Part shown: positions 19,408 to 28,359 of the stretch, in pieces
Layout: each line of letters begins with the position of its first letter
How positions within the stretch are numbered: position 1 is the first letter of the stretch
From: JADGGM01 sp025449955
Lineage (GTDB): Bacteria > Gemmatimonadota > Gemmatimonadetes > Gemmatimonadales > Gemmatimonadaceae
NCBI GenBank assembly: GCA_036554285.1
Contig: DATBNO010000059.1
Coordinates: 1-64,000, forward strand
DNA: 64,000 nucleotides
Reading direction: 5' to 3'
The notes under the pieces: model-generated
Told to the model about the DNA's origin: nothing
Database searches by the model: none
The model's input: only the letters and a program-made list of their open reading frames with translations
Position numbers and translations under genes: made by a program

Positions 19408-20079
19408 ATGGATCGCAGCGCCGTGATGCGCACCGACGTGGTGGTGGAGCTCGAGAACGCCCGGCTCGACGCGTTGCTGAGCGTGCCGGCCGACGCGCGC
19501 GCCGTGGTGCTGTTCGCGCACGGCAGCGGCAGCGGACGCGCCAGCCCGCGCAACGCGATGGTCGCGCACGTGCTCGAGAATGCGGGGCTGGCCACCCTGC
19601 TCGTCGACCTGCTCACCACCGACGAGCAGGCGCAGGACGCGCGCACGGGCCTCCTCCGGTTCGATATCGACCTTCTCGCGGATCGCGTGTTAGGCGCGTC
19701 GCAGTGGTTGCGCGCGCGCCCGGTGTCGTCGGCGCTCGCGCTCGGATACTTCGGCGCCAGCACCGGTGCCGCGGCCGCGCTGCACGCCGCATCGGAGAAT
19801 CACGATGTGTTCGCCGTCGTGTCGCGCGGCGGACGTCCGGATCTGGCGCGCGATTGCCTCAAGGCCGTGCGCGCACCGTCACTCCTGATTGTCGGCGGCG
19901 ACGACGTGCCGATCCTTCCGCTCAACGACGAGGCGTGCCGGTTGCTCGGCGCGTCGGCGCAGCTGGTGGTGGTTCCCGGCGCGACGCATCTGTTCGAGGA
20001 ACCGGGCGCGCTCGAGCAGGTCGCTCGCCTTTCCTGCGACTGGTTCGTGAACCACCTGCCGCCCGCGGCCGGAGCGTGA
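19408..20079 (+). CDS. alpha/beta hydrolase, dienelactone-hydrolase-like
   Basis: About 220-residue alpha/beta hydrolase. The oxyanion region is LFAHGSGSGR, the nucleophile elbow is YFGASTGAAA (Ser), the acid lies in IVGGDDVPI and the His in PGATHLFEEPG. Members of this small family are often encoded next to a phosphoribosyltransferase, as here, and sometimes fused to it, which suggests a shared but uncharacterised role in nucleotide or stress metabolism. A Met at codon 7 is an alternative start. Confidence 0.8.
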   Translation: MDRSAVMRTDVVVELENARLDALLSVPADARAVVLFAHGSGSGRASPRNAMVAHVLENAGLATLLVDLLTTDEQAQDARTGLLRFDIDLLADRVLGASQWLRARPVSSALALGYFGASTGAAAALHAASENHDVFAVVSRGGRPDLARDCLKAVRAPSLLIVGGDDVPILPLNDEACRLLGASAQLVVVPGATHLFEEPGALEQVARLSCDWFVNHLPPAAGA

Positions 20080-20080
20080 C

Positions 20081-20737
20081 GTGCTGTTCGTCGACCGGGC
20101 CGACGCCGGACGCCAACTCGGCGAGACGCTGGTGGCGCGGTTGCCGCAGCTCAGGGACCAGCGGCCGATCGTATTGGGGATTCCGCGCGGCGGGGTGATC
20201 ATTGGGCGCGAGGTCGCGCGTGCGCTCGCCGCGCCGCTGGATGTGATCGTGGCGCGAAAGTTAGGCGCGCCGGGCCATGAGGAGTTGGGCATCGGAGCGA
20301 TAGCGCCGGATGGAACGCGCGTGCTCGATGATGACATCGTGGCGGCGCTCGCGGTGACCGATGCCTACATCGACAAGATCACGCGGCGCGAGCGCGCGGA
20401 GATGGAGCGCCGGATGCAGCGCTTCCGCGGCGACCGTCCGTCGCCCAGTCTCGCGGGCCGCGCCGTGATCCTCGCCGATGATGGTCTCGCCACGGGCGTC
20501 ACCGCGCGCGCGGCGGTGGCCGCCGTGCGGCGTGCGCGGCCCCAGGCGCTGGTGTTCGCCGCGCCCGTCTGCTCGCGCGACGGCTGCGACACGTTGACGG
20601 CCGACGGTTGCGTGGTGGTCTGCGTGGAGATGCCGGCCGATTTTCGCGGCGTGGGCGAGTGGTACGTCGACTTCGAGCAGGTGAGCGACGAGACGGTCGT
20701 CGAGGTGCTGCGCCAGGCCGCCGCGCCCGTCGACTGA
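20081..20737 (+). CDS. phosphoribosyltransferase-fold protein
   Basis: Type I phosphoribosyltransferase fold. The PRPP loop is VILADDGLATGVTARAA, and N-terminal VLGIPRGGVIIGREVA plus VIVARKLGAPGHEELGIGAI are hallmarks of the group paired with dienelactone-hydrolase-like enzymes. It starts with GTG one base after the hydrolase stop, so the two are translated together. It may act on a purine-like base or bind PRPP as a regulator; no substrate can be assigned from the sequence. Confidence 0.85.
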   Translation: MLFVDRADAGRQLGETLVARLPQLRDQRPIVLGIPRGGVIIGREVARALAAPLDVIVARKLGAPGHEELGIGAIAPDGTRVLDDDIVAALAVTDAYIDKITRRERAEMERRMQRFRGDRPSPSLAGRAVILADDGLATGVTARAAVAAVRRARPQALVFAAPVCSRDGCDTLTADGCVVVCVEMPADFRGVGEWYVDFEQVSDETVVEVLRQAAAPVD

Positions 20738-20747
20738 CGCACCAGCA

Positions 20748-21854
20748 TCAGGGGCTCGCGGGCTCCTGTTGCGTTAGGCAGTGCAGGGTGCCGAGTCCCC
20801 AAACCAGGTCCACGGCGTGGATGCCGACGACCGACCGGGTGGGGAACAGCGCGGCGAGCGTCTCGAGCGCGTCGCGATCGCGACGGTCGTTGAAGGTCGG
20901 CACCAGGACCGCGTCGTTCGCCACGTAGAAATTGGCGTAGCTCGCCGGCAAGCGCTCGCCGTCCATCATGACGGGCCGCGGAAACGGCAGCGTGACGATG
21001 CGCAGGCCGCCGGGCACGTGCCGCGCCGCGAGCTCGAGTCGCCGGCGGTTGTCGGCCGACGGCTCGTGATTCGCGTCCGCGGGATCGGCCTCGTACGCCA
21101 ATACGACCGTGTGTTCGTCGGTGAAGCGCGCCACGTCATCGATGTGTCCGTGCGTGTCGTCGCCGATGCAGCTCCTGCCTAACCAAATGGTGCGGTCGAC
21201 ACCCAAGTATTGGGCGAACGCGCGCTCGTAGCCCGCGCGGTCGAGGCCCGGGTTCCGCACCTGCACCGGCGACAACAACCATTCTTCGGTGACGAGCAGC
21301 ACGCCGGCGCCGTTCGTCTCGATGCCGCCGCCCTCGAGCACGAGCGGCGCCCCGGTGTCGGGCCGCACCGCGTGCCGGATCGGCAACCCGCCTAACTGCG
21401 CGATGCGCTCGGCTACCCGCGCGTCGCGAGCATAGTTGTCGTACTTGGCCCACGCGTTGAAGGACCACGCCACCCATTCGATTCGCCCATCTTCGAGGCG
21501 CACGGCCGTCGGCCCCGAGTCGCGCGTCCACACCCGGTCCGTGGGCACGAGATGGAGTCGCACCCGGTGCATGTCGACCCCGTGCGCGTCCAGTACGCGC
21601 CGCGCATCGTCGCGTACGTCGTCATTTGAACACAGTATTTCGACCATCTCGCTCGAGTGCAGCACCCGCACGATCTCGGCGTAGACCCATGGAATGGTTT
21701 CGAATTTTCCCGGCCAGTCAGGCGCGTGGTGTGGCCAGGCGAGCCAGGTGGCGCGGTGGGGAGACCACTCGGCAGGGAAGCGGCCGCCGGAGGCGGCCTG
21801 AGGGAAGCGGGCTTCGCCCTTGGGGAACCGGGAAAGGGGCGGGAGCGGGGTCAT
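20748..21854 (-). CDS. aguA: agmatine deiminase
   Basis: Converts agmatine to N-carbamoylputrescine plus ammonia, the first step of the arginine-decarboxylase route to putrescine; aguB nearby does the next step. Family marks are FPAEWSPHRATWLAWP, TRDSGPTAV, GGGIETNG, IGDDTHGHIDD and the catalytic Cys in GLGTLHCLTQQEP near the C-terminus. ATG at 21854 (a TTG at 21866 is also in frame) puts about 25 residues before the conserved start; these residues (LSRFPKGEARFPQAASGGR) are encoded by a palindromic repeat element, so the element has supplied the first codons of the gene. Confidence 0.92.
   Translation of the reverse strand: MTPLPPLSRFPKGEARFPQAASGGRFPAEWSPHRATWLAWPHHAPDWPGKFETIPWVYAEIVRVLHSSEMVEILCSNDDVRDDARRVLDAHGVDMHRVRLHLVPTDRVWTRDSGPTAVRLEDGRIEWVAWSFNAWAKYDNYARDARVAERIAQLGGLPIRHAVRPDTGAPLVLEGGGIETNGAGVLLVTEEWLLSPVQVRNPGLDRAGYERAFAQYLGVDRTIWLGRSCIGDDTHGHIDDVARFTDEHTVVLAYEADPADANHEPSADNRRRLELAARHVPGGLRIVTLPFPRPVMMDGERLPASYANFYVANDAVLVPTFNDRRDRDALETLAALFPTRSVVGIHAVDLVWGLGTLHCLTQQEPASP
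21775..21850. repeat. GC-rich palindromic element, copy 2
   Basis: Contains GGGAAGCGGCCGCCGGAGGC followed by a GGCCTGAGGGAAGCGGGCTTCG unit in two parts, each a short hairpin bordered by GGGAAGCG and CTTGGGGAA. It overlaps the first codons of aguA. Its reverse complement aligns with the element at 22331-22396 over about 55 bases with only a few differences, so the two copies face each other across the four-helix-bundle gene. Confidence 0.75.
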
Positions 21855-21950
21855 GGGGCGGTGCAATAGTTCGATGGCTGAAGCTGGGTTTCGATCACGA
21901 GTTTGCGAGGGAGGTGGGTCAGGTTAGGCGACAACGGCACACAGCGCCCC

Positions 21951-22418
21951 ATGCGGATCCATGACTATCGCGACCTCATCGTTTGGCAGAAGTCCGTTGA
22001 TCTCACTGAGCTGGTGTACCGGCTCGTCAAGCACTTTCCGCCGCACGAGCGCTATGGTCTTTCCTCACAGATCACACGAGCCGCAGTCTCGGTCGCATCG
22101 AACATAGCAGAAGGCAACGCGTTCGTTCGTCGCGCGCATTATATCCACCATGTCGACCTCGCGCGCGGATCGTTGTACGAACTTGCTACGCAACTCGAAA
22201 TCGCCACGCGCCTAACGTATGTACCAACGGGCGACTCGTCGGCAGCGTTCTCGATGATCCACTCGATCAGCCGCATGCTCCTCCGCCTCCGCACCCGTCT
22301 CCGCGCCAGCGCGCCTAGTCCCAGCGTCCGGCCCGTTCCCCGTTCCCCACGGGCGAAGCCCGCTTCCCCAAGGCGGCCTCCGGCCGCCGCTTCCCTCACC
22401 CCAAGTATCGCTCCGTGA
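21951..22418 (+). CDS. four-helix-bundle protein (23S rRNA IVP/S23-like)
   Basis: The start MRIHDYRDLIVWQKSVDLTE, then GLSSQITRAAVSVASNIAEG and ARGSLYELATQLEIA, is the signature of the small four-helix-bundle family first noted as products of intervening sequences in 23S rRNA genes; their role is unknown. The core ends near residue 110. The last 30 residues (RPVPRSPRAKPASPRRPPAA, then SLTPSIAP) are encoded by a palindromic repeat element, not by the family domain. The gene splits aguA from aguB on the opposite strand, overlaps the end of aguB by 23 bases, and is flanked by inverted repeat copies. This suggests arrival as a small mobile cassette. Confidence 0.85.
   Translation: MRIHDYRDLIVWQKSVDLTELVYRLVKHFPPHERYGLSSQITRAAVSVASNIAEGNAFVRRAHYIHHVDLARGSLYELATQLEIATRLTYVPTGDSSAAFSMIHSISRMLLRLRTRLRASAPSPSVRPVPRSPRAKPASPRRPPAAASLTPSIAP
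22331..22396. repeat. GC-rich palindromic element, copy 3 (inverted to copy 2)
   Basis: Hairpin GGGCGAAGCCC and hairpin GGCGGCCTCCGGCCGCC are separated and bordered by TTCCCC / CGCTTCCC. Reverse-complement match to 21775-21850. It encodes the tail of the four-helix-bundle protein and ends at the aguB stop codon. Confidence 0.75.
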
Positions 22419-23307
22419 TCGCTCCATACGCATCAATCCGTCTGTCGCGCAAGAACGGCCAATTCCTTCTCGTGTACTCGATCCGCTTCGGATCACACTC
22501 GGCGATCAGAATGTCGGGGGACGTGCCGGATTCGACCATTACTTGGCCGAACGGATCGCACACGAACGAATGACCAAAGAATTCGAGACCCTCGGTTCCC
22601 GGCTCGGCTTCGAATCCGACGCGGTTCACGGCTGCAACGTACACGCCGTTCGCGATCGCATGCGCGCGCTGCGCGGTGCGCCATGCGTCGGCCTGCGCCG
22701 CGCCCCATTCCTGTTTTTCCTTGGGATGCCAGCCGATCGCGGTCGGATAGAGCAGAATCTGCGCGCCCATGAGACTCGTGATGCGCGCCGCTTCCGGATA
22801 CCACTGGTCCCAACAGATCAACACACCAATCGTCGCAAAGCGCGTGCGAAAAACGCGAAAGCCGGAGGGGGGACGCGCTTCGTCGTGCTGATAGATCTCG
22901 CCGGGCGTGAAGTAGTACTTCTCGTGATACAGCGGGTCGTCCGGGATGTGCATCTTGCGGTACGCACCCAGCAGCGTGCCGTCGGCATCGATCACCGCCG
23001 CCGAATTGTGGTACAGCCCCGGCCCGCGCTTCTCGAAGATCGGGACGACGATCACGATGCCTAACTCTCGCGCCACCCGCTGCATCCGTTCCACCGTCGG
23101 CCCCGGAATCGGCTCGGCGAGGTCGAAACGCTCGGCGTCGGTCACTTTGCAGAAATACGGCGCATTGAAGAGCTCCTGCAGGCAAATGATCTGCGCGCCG
23201 CGACCGGCCGCCTCGCGAATGCCTCGCTCGGCGGCATCGACGGTTTCGGCGGCGCTCGCGGATACCGCCTGCTGGATCAGCCCAACCGTGAACACAGGAT
23301 TTGCCAT
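22396..23307 (-). CDS. aguB: N-carbamoylputrescine amidase
   Basis: Nitrilase-superfamily amidase that hydrolyses N-carbamoylputrescine to putrescine, CO2 and ammonia. The Glu-Lys-Cys triad is visible as IICLQELFNAPYFC, YRKMHIPDDP and GVLICWDQWYPEAAR. Substrate-typical segments are EKYYFTPGE and GWHPKEKQEWG. 303 residues is the family norm. With aguA this gives a complete agmatine-to-putrescine route; the two genes are on the same strand but are separated by the four-helix-bundle gene, so they may once have been adjacent. Confidence 0.93.
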   Translation of the reverse strand: MANPVFTVGLIQQAVSASAAETVDAAERGIREAAGRGAQIICLQELFNAPYFCKVTDAERFDLAEPIPGPTVERMQRVARELGIVIVVPIFEKRGPGLYHNSAAVIDADGTLLGAYRKMHIPDDPLYHEKYYFTPGEIYQHDEARPPSGFRVFRTRFATIGVLICWDQWYPEAARITSLMGAQILLYPTAIGWHPKEKQEWGAAQADAWRTAQRAHAIANGVYVAAVNRVGFEAEPGTEGLEFFGHSFVCDPFGQVMVESGTSPDILIAECDPKRIEYTRRNWPFLRDRRIDAYGAITERYLG

Positions 23308-23334
23308 GGCAGAAATGTAAGAGCGAGGGAAGCG

Positions 23335-24783
23335 CTACTCCTTGAGCCGTCGCAATGAGCCGGCGATCGCTTCGAATGCCACCGCCGGAGTCAGACGCGC
23401 GCGCCGCTCGAGAACCGGCGGCCCACACACGGCGATCACCACGTCCATCACGTTCGTCGACGTCAGCTCCGTGCGCAAAAGCGCATCGGCCGCGTCGAGC
23501 GATGCGTACGAGTCGTGTCGCTCGAGATCGCGTACCGGCTCGCGGCCTGCGCGTTCAATGGTGCGCCACGTATCACGCGTCACGATCGCGCCCGCTGCGT
23601 CCGTGTCGCCGTCACGACCATCGGTGCCGGCCGCGAGCAGCGCGGCCTCCGACATTCCCGCTGTCGCCGCAAGTTCGCGCGCCGCCGAGAGTGCCATCTC
23701 CTGACAACGTCCGCCGCGACCGTGCTCGCGACCGAGCGTGACTGTGGTCTCTCCCCCCCATATGAGACAGGTGCGTCCCGTTCTTCCGGACAGGGACGTC
23801 GCGTCAGCGCCGCAATAGCTTCCCAACGTCGCGATGAGCCGGCGGCCGACGACGGCTGCTTCCCCGGCGAGCGCAGTCCCCAGCACACGCGGCTCATAAC
23901 CGAATGCGAGGGCGCGCGCCTCGATCGCTTCGAGCGCGACACGATTGCTGGCGATGATGCGCCTCTCGACGTGAGCAAAGGCTGCGTCGCCGGCTTTCGG
24001 TGTTTCCAAAGACGGATCACGCTCGGCGCCGTTCACAGAACGCTTCATGGAGAGTGGGAGCTCCGCCCACAATCCAGCGGCGTCGAGCATCTGGTGGATT
24101 TGAGCGGCGGTGCTCGGATCAGGCACGCACGGACCCGAACCGATCGCCGCCAGATCGTCTCCGATCACATCGGACACGATGTAGTTGCGAACACGCGCGG
24201 GCGCGAGAGCCACGGCCAAGCGTCCCGCGCCCCATCGGGAGAACCGCTTGCGTATGAGATTCATCTGCGCGATGTCGAGCCCGGCGCCCAACAGCCGGTC
24301 GTACAGCTCGAACAACTCGTCGGGACGAATGTGTCCCTCGGGGGCGGCGGTCAGACTCGTCGCGCCTCCCGACAGCAGCACCCACACGTCATCACCCTCG
24401 CGGACGCGGCTCGCCATCGCGGCGATGCGCGCGGCCGCCTCGAGCGAGCGCGCGCCGGGCACCGGATGGTCGCCCACGCGAACGTCGACCGTCGGATGCG
24501 GCGATGCGGCGTCGTTAGGCGCGACGATCACGCCTCCGGCGGGCGCGCGATTCCATTCCGCGAGCACGGTCGCGGCGGTCGCGGCCATGGGATGCGCCGC
24601 CTTTCCGATCGCCAGAATCCACACCCGCCGCCCGCGGTCCGACACCGGAATACGCTCCAGCACTGCGCGCAGCGCAGGGCCAGGCGCGACCGCTTGCACC
24701 GCCGCCCAGTACAGCGCCGTGAGCGCGGTCCGCGCGTCCCGCGGCATGTCCGTCGGAGCCGATTTATCCATCGGTGATTTCAC
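23335..24783 (-). CDS. gckA: glycerate 2-kinase (DUF4147/MOFRL type)
   Basis: Phosphorylates D-glycerate to 2-phosphoglycerate, the step of the serine cycle that feeds enolase and PEP carboxylase. It has the N-terminal DUF4147 domain (ILAIGKAAHPMAATAATVL, LLSGGATSL, MNLIRKRFSRWGAGRLA) and the C-terminal MOFRL domain (LIWGGETTVTL, GRGGRCQEMALSAA, AAGTDGRDGDTDAAGA). It is divergent, across 96 bases, from the serine-cycle operon that supplies its substrate through hydroxypyruvate reductase. The start is either GTG at 24783 or ATG at 24771; neither has a strong ribosome site. Confidence 0.9.
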   Translation of the reverse strand: MKSPMDKSAPTDMPRDARTALTALYWAAVQAVAPGPALRAVLERIPVSDRGRRVWILAIGKAAHPMAATAATVLAEWNRAPAGGVIVAPNDAASPHPTVDVRVGDHPVPGARSLEAAARIAAMASRVREGDDVWVLLSGGATSLTAAPEGHIRPDELFELYDRLLGAGLDIAQMNLIRKRFSRWGAGRLAVALAPARVRNYIVSDVIGDDLAAIGSGPCVPDPSTAAQIHQMLDAAGLWAELPLSMKRSVNGAERDPSLETPKAGDAAFAHVERRIIASNRVALEAIEARALAFGYEPRVLGTALAGEAAVVGRRLIATLGSYCGADATSLSGRTGRTCLIWGGETTVTLGREHGRGGRCQEMALSAARELAATAGMSEAALLAAGTDGRDGDTDAAGAIVTRDTWRTIERAGREPVRDLERHDSYASLDAADALLRTELTSTNVMDVVIAVCGPPVLERRARLTPAVAFEAIAGSLRRLKE

Positions 24784-24879
24784 GCTAACAATGATCGCGC
24801 ATCGCCCTCCGCCGCGCGAGTGCGCGCGCGCGCGACGCGACGATCACACGACTCTGTTCACTCGGCGCGAGGACTGACC
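24784..24879. promoter_or_regulatory. divergent promoter region, gckA / serine-cycle operon
   Basis: These 96 bases separate the two divergent transcription units of the serine-cycle module. A run of alternating CG (around 24818-24840) lies in the middle and GAGG at 24869-24872 is the ribosome site of the aminotransferase gene. A shared regulator site is expected but no clear palindrome or LysR-type T-N11-A motif could be fixed by eye. Confidence 0.4.
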
Positions 24880-26136
24880 ATGCCCGGACGCAATGCCTTG
24901 TTCGTTCCCGGTCCGACGAACACGCCCGACCGGATCCTGCGCGCGATGCACCGGGCGATGGAAGATCATCGCTCGTCGTCATTCCCTGCGCTCACGCGCC
25001 CCATCCTCGCCGACCTCCGTCGCGTGTTCAAGACGCAAGACGGCCAATGCTTCGTATTCCCGGCCACCGGCACCGGCATGTGGGAGACGGCGCTCGTGAA
25101 CACGCTCTCGCCCGGCGATCGTGTGCTCGCGTCGCGTTGCGGACAGTTCGGCCACCTCTTCATCGACTGCGCCCAACGACTCGGCTTGCGTGTGGATGTG
25201 CAAGACGAAGACTGGGGATCCGGCGCGAACGCGGACCGTATCGAGGAGGCGCTGCGCGCCGACACCGCGCACGAGATCAAGGGGGTGCTCGTGGTGCACA
25301 ACGAGACCGCCACGGGTGTGACGAGCGACATCGCAGCCGTGCGCCGCGCCATCGATGCCGCAGGACATCCGGCGTTGTTGTACGTCGACACCGTGAGCGG
25401 ATTGGTGAGCCTGCCGTTCGAGATGGATGCGTGGGGTGTGGACGCCGCGATCACCGGCTCGCAGAAAGGGTTCATGCTGCCGGCCGGGCTCGGTCTGTTA
25501 GGCATGAGCCGCAAGGCGCTCGATCGCCGCGCGACCGCGCGCTGCGCCCGCGTGTTCTTCGACCTGGGCGACATGATCGCGGCCAACGCGAGCGGCTATT
25601 TCCCGTATACGCCATCAGTGCCGCTACTGTACGGGTTGCGCGAGTCGCTCGACATCATTTTCGAGGAGGGACTGGACGCGATCCATGCCCGCCATCACCG
25701 GTTAGCCGAGGGCTGCCGAGCGGCCGTGCGCGGCTGGGGGCTGTCGCTGTGCGCGAAGGAGCCGCGGTGGGCATCGGACACCGTGAGCGCGGTGATGGTC
25801 CCGCCCGGCATCGACGGCGTCGCCGTGATCGACGTCGCGTACCGCCGGTACGGCCTTGCGTTAGGCGCCGGTCTGGGCAAGATGGCGGGCCAGCTCTTCC
25901 GCATCGGCCACCTGGGCGACCTCAACGAGCTGATGCTCCTCGGCGCGCTGGCGGGCGTCGAGCTGGCGATGCGCGATGTGGGGATCGCCGTTGCGTTAGG
26001 CAGCGGGGTGGCCGCGGCGCAGGAGGCGTTCCGCGCTACCGCGGCGCCGCTCCCGCCCCGCGGCGCGCCCGCCTCGCCCGATGCGCCGCCGCCGCCGACG
26101 AGGGCCGCGCACGAGCGCGTGGCGGTGGCGCGATGA
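24880..26136 (+). CDS. sgaA: serine-glyoxylate aminotransferase
   Basis: PLP enzyme of aminotransferase class V that converts serine and glyoxylate to hydroxypyruvate and glycine, the entry reaction of the serine cycle. Marks are LFVPGPTNTPDRILRAMHR at the start, FVFPATGTGMWETAL, VVHNETATGVTSDI, the Asp of LLYVDTVSGLVSLP and the PLP lysine in ITGSQKGFMLPAG. The family core ends near residue 385; a Pro/Ala-rich tail of about 25 residues follows. ATG at 24880 with GAGG seven bases upstream is chosen; the frame is open back to 24820. First gene of the operon, overlapping the lyase gene by 4 bases (ATGA). Confidence 0.93.
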   Translation: MPGRNALFVPGPTNTPDRILRAMHRAMEDHRSSSFPALTRPILADLRRVFKTQDGQCFVFPATGTGMWETALVNTLSPGDRVLASRCGQFGHLFIDCAQRLGLRVDVQDEDWGSGANADRIEEALRADTAHEIKGVLVVHNETATGVTSDIAAVRRAIDAAGHPALLYVDTVSGLVSLPFEMDAWGVDAAITGSQKGFMLPAGLGLLGMSRKALDRRATARCARVFFDLGDMIAANASGYFPYTPSVPLLYGLRESLDIIFEEGLDAIHARHHRLAEGCRAAVRGWGLSLCAKEPRWASDTVSAVMVPPGIDGVAVIDVAYRRYGLALGAGLGKMAGQLFRIGHLGDLNELMLLGALAGVELAMRDVGIAVALGSGVAAAQEAFRATAAPLPPRGAPASPDAPPPPTRAAHERVAVAR

Positions 26137-27095
26137 GCCACACCCGGCACGACGCCGGTCCCGTGCGTCTCCAACGCAGCGAGCTCGCCGTTCCCGGGTC
26201 GCGGCCGGAGCTGTTCGACAAGGCCGCCGCCGGTCCGGCCGACTACGTCTTCCTCGATCTCGAGGACGCCGTGGCGCCGCCGGACAAAGAACGCGCGCGC
26301 GACAACGTGATCGCCGGGCTGCTGGGCATCGATTGGCGCGCGCTCGGCAAGACGGTATCGGTGCGCATCAACGGCATCGACACGCACTACATGTACCGCG
26401 ATGTCGTCGACGTCATCGAGCGCGCGGGCCATCGACTCGACACGATTCTCGTCCCGAAAGCGGGCGTGCCGTCCGATGTGTACCTGGTCGACGCGCTCCT
26501 GACGCAGATCGAGCACGCGGTGCGCATCCCGCGCCGCATCGGGATCGAGGTGCTCATCGAAACTGCGTTAGGCATGTCCAACGTCGAGGCCATAGCGGCC
26601 GCGAGCCCGCGCCTCGAGGCGATGCATTTCGGCGTGGCCGACTATGCCGCCAGCGTCCGCGCCCGCACCACGAGCATCGGCGGACTCAACGCCGACTATC
26701 CGGGCGATCAATGGCACTTTGGTCTCTCGCGCATGGTGGTTGCCTGTCGCGCCTACGGGCTGCGCGCAATCGACGGCCCATTCGGCGATTTCAAGGATCG
26801 GGAGGGCTACACGGCCGCAGCCCGCCGCGCCGCTGCGTTAGGCTGCGAGGGCAAGTGGGCCATCCATCCCACGCAGATCGACCTGGCCAACGCCGTGTTC
26901 ACACCGTCGGGCGCCGAGGTCGAGCGAGCACGGCGAATTCTCGACGCGATCGTGGACGCCGAGGCGCAGGGGCGGGGTGCGGCACAATTGGACGGCAAGA
27001 TGATCGACGCCGCGTCGGCCCGCATGGCACAGAACATCGTCGCGCTGGCGGAATCGATGCGCGGCGCGGAAACGCGGCCAGCGGTGCCGGGCTAA
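26133..27095 (+). CDS. mclA: L-malyl-CoA lyase (HpcH/HpaI-CitE family)
   Basis: Cleaves malyl-CoA to acetyl-CoA and glyoxylate, closing the serine cycle by returning glyoxylate to the aminotransferase. CitE-fold TIM barrel: LQRSELAVPGSRPELFDKAA, the metal/catalytic segment VFLDLEDAVAPPDKERARDN, RINGIDTHYMYRDV, ILVPKAGVPSDV, GIEVLIETALGMSNVEAIA, MHFGVADYAAS and a C-terminal GKWAIHPTQIDLAN that forms the CoA lid. The pattern fits malyl-CoA lyase better than citrate lyase beta because of the long lid and the serine-cycle neighbours. A methylmalyl-CoA activity is also possible. Start and upstream stop overlap in ATGA. Confidence 0.92.
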   Translation: MSHTRHDAGPVRLQRSELAVPGSRPELFDKAAAGPADYVFLDLEDAVAPPDKERARDNVIAGLLGIDWRALGKTVSVRINGIDTHYMYRDVVDVIERAGHRLDTILVPKAGVPSDVYLVDALLTQIEHAVRIPRRIGIEVLIETALGMSNVEAIAAASPRLEAMHFGVADYAASVRARTTSIGGLNADYPGDQWHFGLSRMVVACRAYGLRAIDGPFGDFKDREGYTAAARRAAALGCEGKWAIHPTQIDLANAVFTPSGAEVERARRILDAIVDAEAQGRGAAQLDGKMIDAASARMAQNIVALAESMRGAETRPAVPG

Positions 27096-27153
27096 CCGGA
27101 GCTCGGCCCTTGGACACAGGTGTTCCACTCATCTTATTCATCGCGGCGGGACC

Positions 27154-28359
27154 ATGGACGTACACGAGTATCAAGCCAAGGAGCTGCTCGCCAATTTCGG
27201 CGTTCCCGTGCCGAGGGGCGGCGTGGCATATACGGCGGAGCAGGCCACGTTTCGGGCCGAGGAAATCGGAGGGTCGCGATGGGTGGTGAAAGCGCAGATT
27301 CATTCGGGCGCGCGGGGACGGGCGGGCGGTGTCAAAGTATGCGAGAGCGAACACGAGGTGCGCCTGGCCGCGGGCGAGTTGTTAGGCAAGTGCCTGGTGA
27401 CGCACCAAACGGGACCGTTGGGCAAGGTGGTGCATCGGTTGTACGTCGAGGAGGCGGTGACGATCGCGCGCGAGATCTATCTGGGGCTCGTACTCGACCG
27501 GCGCGAGGAGCGCGTGTGCGTGGTCGCCGCGCCGCAGGGCGGCGTGGAGATCGAAGAGATCGCGCGCGACACACCCGATACCATCATGCGTGAAGTGATC
27601 GAACCGGCGGTCGGCATGCAGCCGTTTCAAGCGCGGCAGCTCGCCTTCGGACTCGGGTTCCGCCCATCGGAGGTGAATCAAGCGGTCAAGGCGATCATCG
27701 GCGCCTACAAGGCATTCCGCGATCTCGATGCGACGATGGTCGAGATCAATCCGCTCGCCGTGACCGCGGCGGGCAAGGTGCTGGCGCTCGACGCCAAGAT
27801 GACGTTCGACGACAATGCGCTGTTCCGCCGGCCTAACGTGAGCGAGCTGCGCGACTACGCCGAAGAAGACCCGCGCGACGCCGAGGCGTCGAAGCACGGA
27901 CTGAGCTACATCGCGCTCGAGGGATCGATCGGGTGTATCGTCAACGGCGCCGGACTCGCCATGGCGACGATGGACATGATCAAGCACGCCGGCGGCGAGC
28001 CGGCCAACTTTCTCGACATTGGCGGCGGCGCGTCGCCGGAGCGCGTGGCGGCGGCATTCCGCCTCGTGCTGTCGGATCCGCGCGTGCGCGTGGTGCTCGT
28101 GAACATCTTCGCCGGCATCAATCGGTGCGACTGGGTCGCGCAGGGGATCGTGCAGGCCGCCGGCGCGTTGGGCGTGCCCGTTCCGATCGTCGCCCGGCTG
28201 GCGGGGACCAACGTCGAGGAAGGCCGGCGCCTGTTGCGCGCAAGCGGATTGCACATCGTGGCCGCAACCGATCTCGCCGACGCGGCGCAGAAAGCCGTGG
28301 CCGCGCTCGAGCGCGGCCGCATCCTATTGCCTAACGGAGTGACCAGAGGAGCGGCCTGA
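27154..28359 (+). CDS. mtkA: malate-CoA ligase subunit beta
   Basis: With mtkB, uses ATP and CoA to convert malate to malyl-CoA (malate thiokinase), the step that distinguishes the serine cycle from the TCA cycle. ATP-grasp protein: MDVHEYQAKELLANFGVPV, VVKAQIHSGARGRAGGVK, GLVLDRREERV, MVEINPLAVT, then the CoA-ligase part SIGCIVNGAGLAMATMDMIK and IFAGINRCDWVAQGI. The subgroup marks (KMTFDDNALFRR and CDWVA in place of the succinyl-CoA synthetase equivalents) and pairing with malyl-CoA lyase support malate rather than succinate as substrate. The last base of its stop is the first base of the mtkB start. Confidence 0.93.
   Translation: MDVHEYQAKELLANFGVPVPRGGVAYTAEQATFRAEEIGGSRWVVKAQIHSGARGRAGGVKVCESEHEVRLAAGELLGKCLVTHQTGPLGKVVHRLYVEEAVTIAREIYLGLVLDRREERVCVVAAPQGGVEIEEIARDTPDTIMREVIEPAVGMQPFQARQLAFGLGFRPSEVNQAVKAIIGAYKAFRDLDATMVEINPLAVTAAGKVLALDAKMTFDDNALFRRPNVSELRDYAEEDPRDAEASKHGLSYIALEGSIGCIVNGAGLAMATMDMIKHAGGEPANFLDIGGGASPERVAAAFRLVLSDPRVRVVLVNIFAGINRCDWVAQGIVQAAGALGVPVPIVARLAGTNVEEGRRLLRASGLHIVAATDLADAAQKAVAALERGRILLPNGVTRGAA

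Noticed and set aside
25047..26132. Upstream extension of the malyl-CoA lyase frame
   Set aside because: It is an arginine-rich shadow of sgaA; the ATG at 26133 begins the conserved protein.
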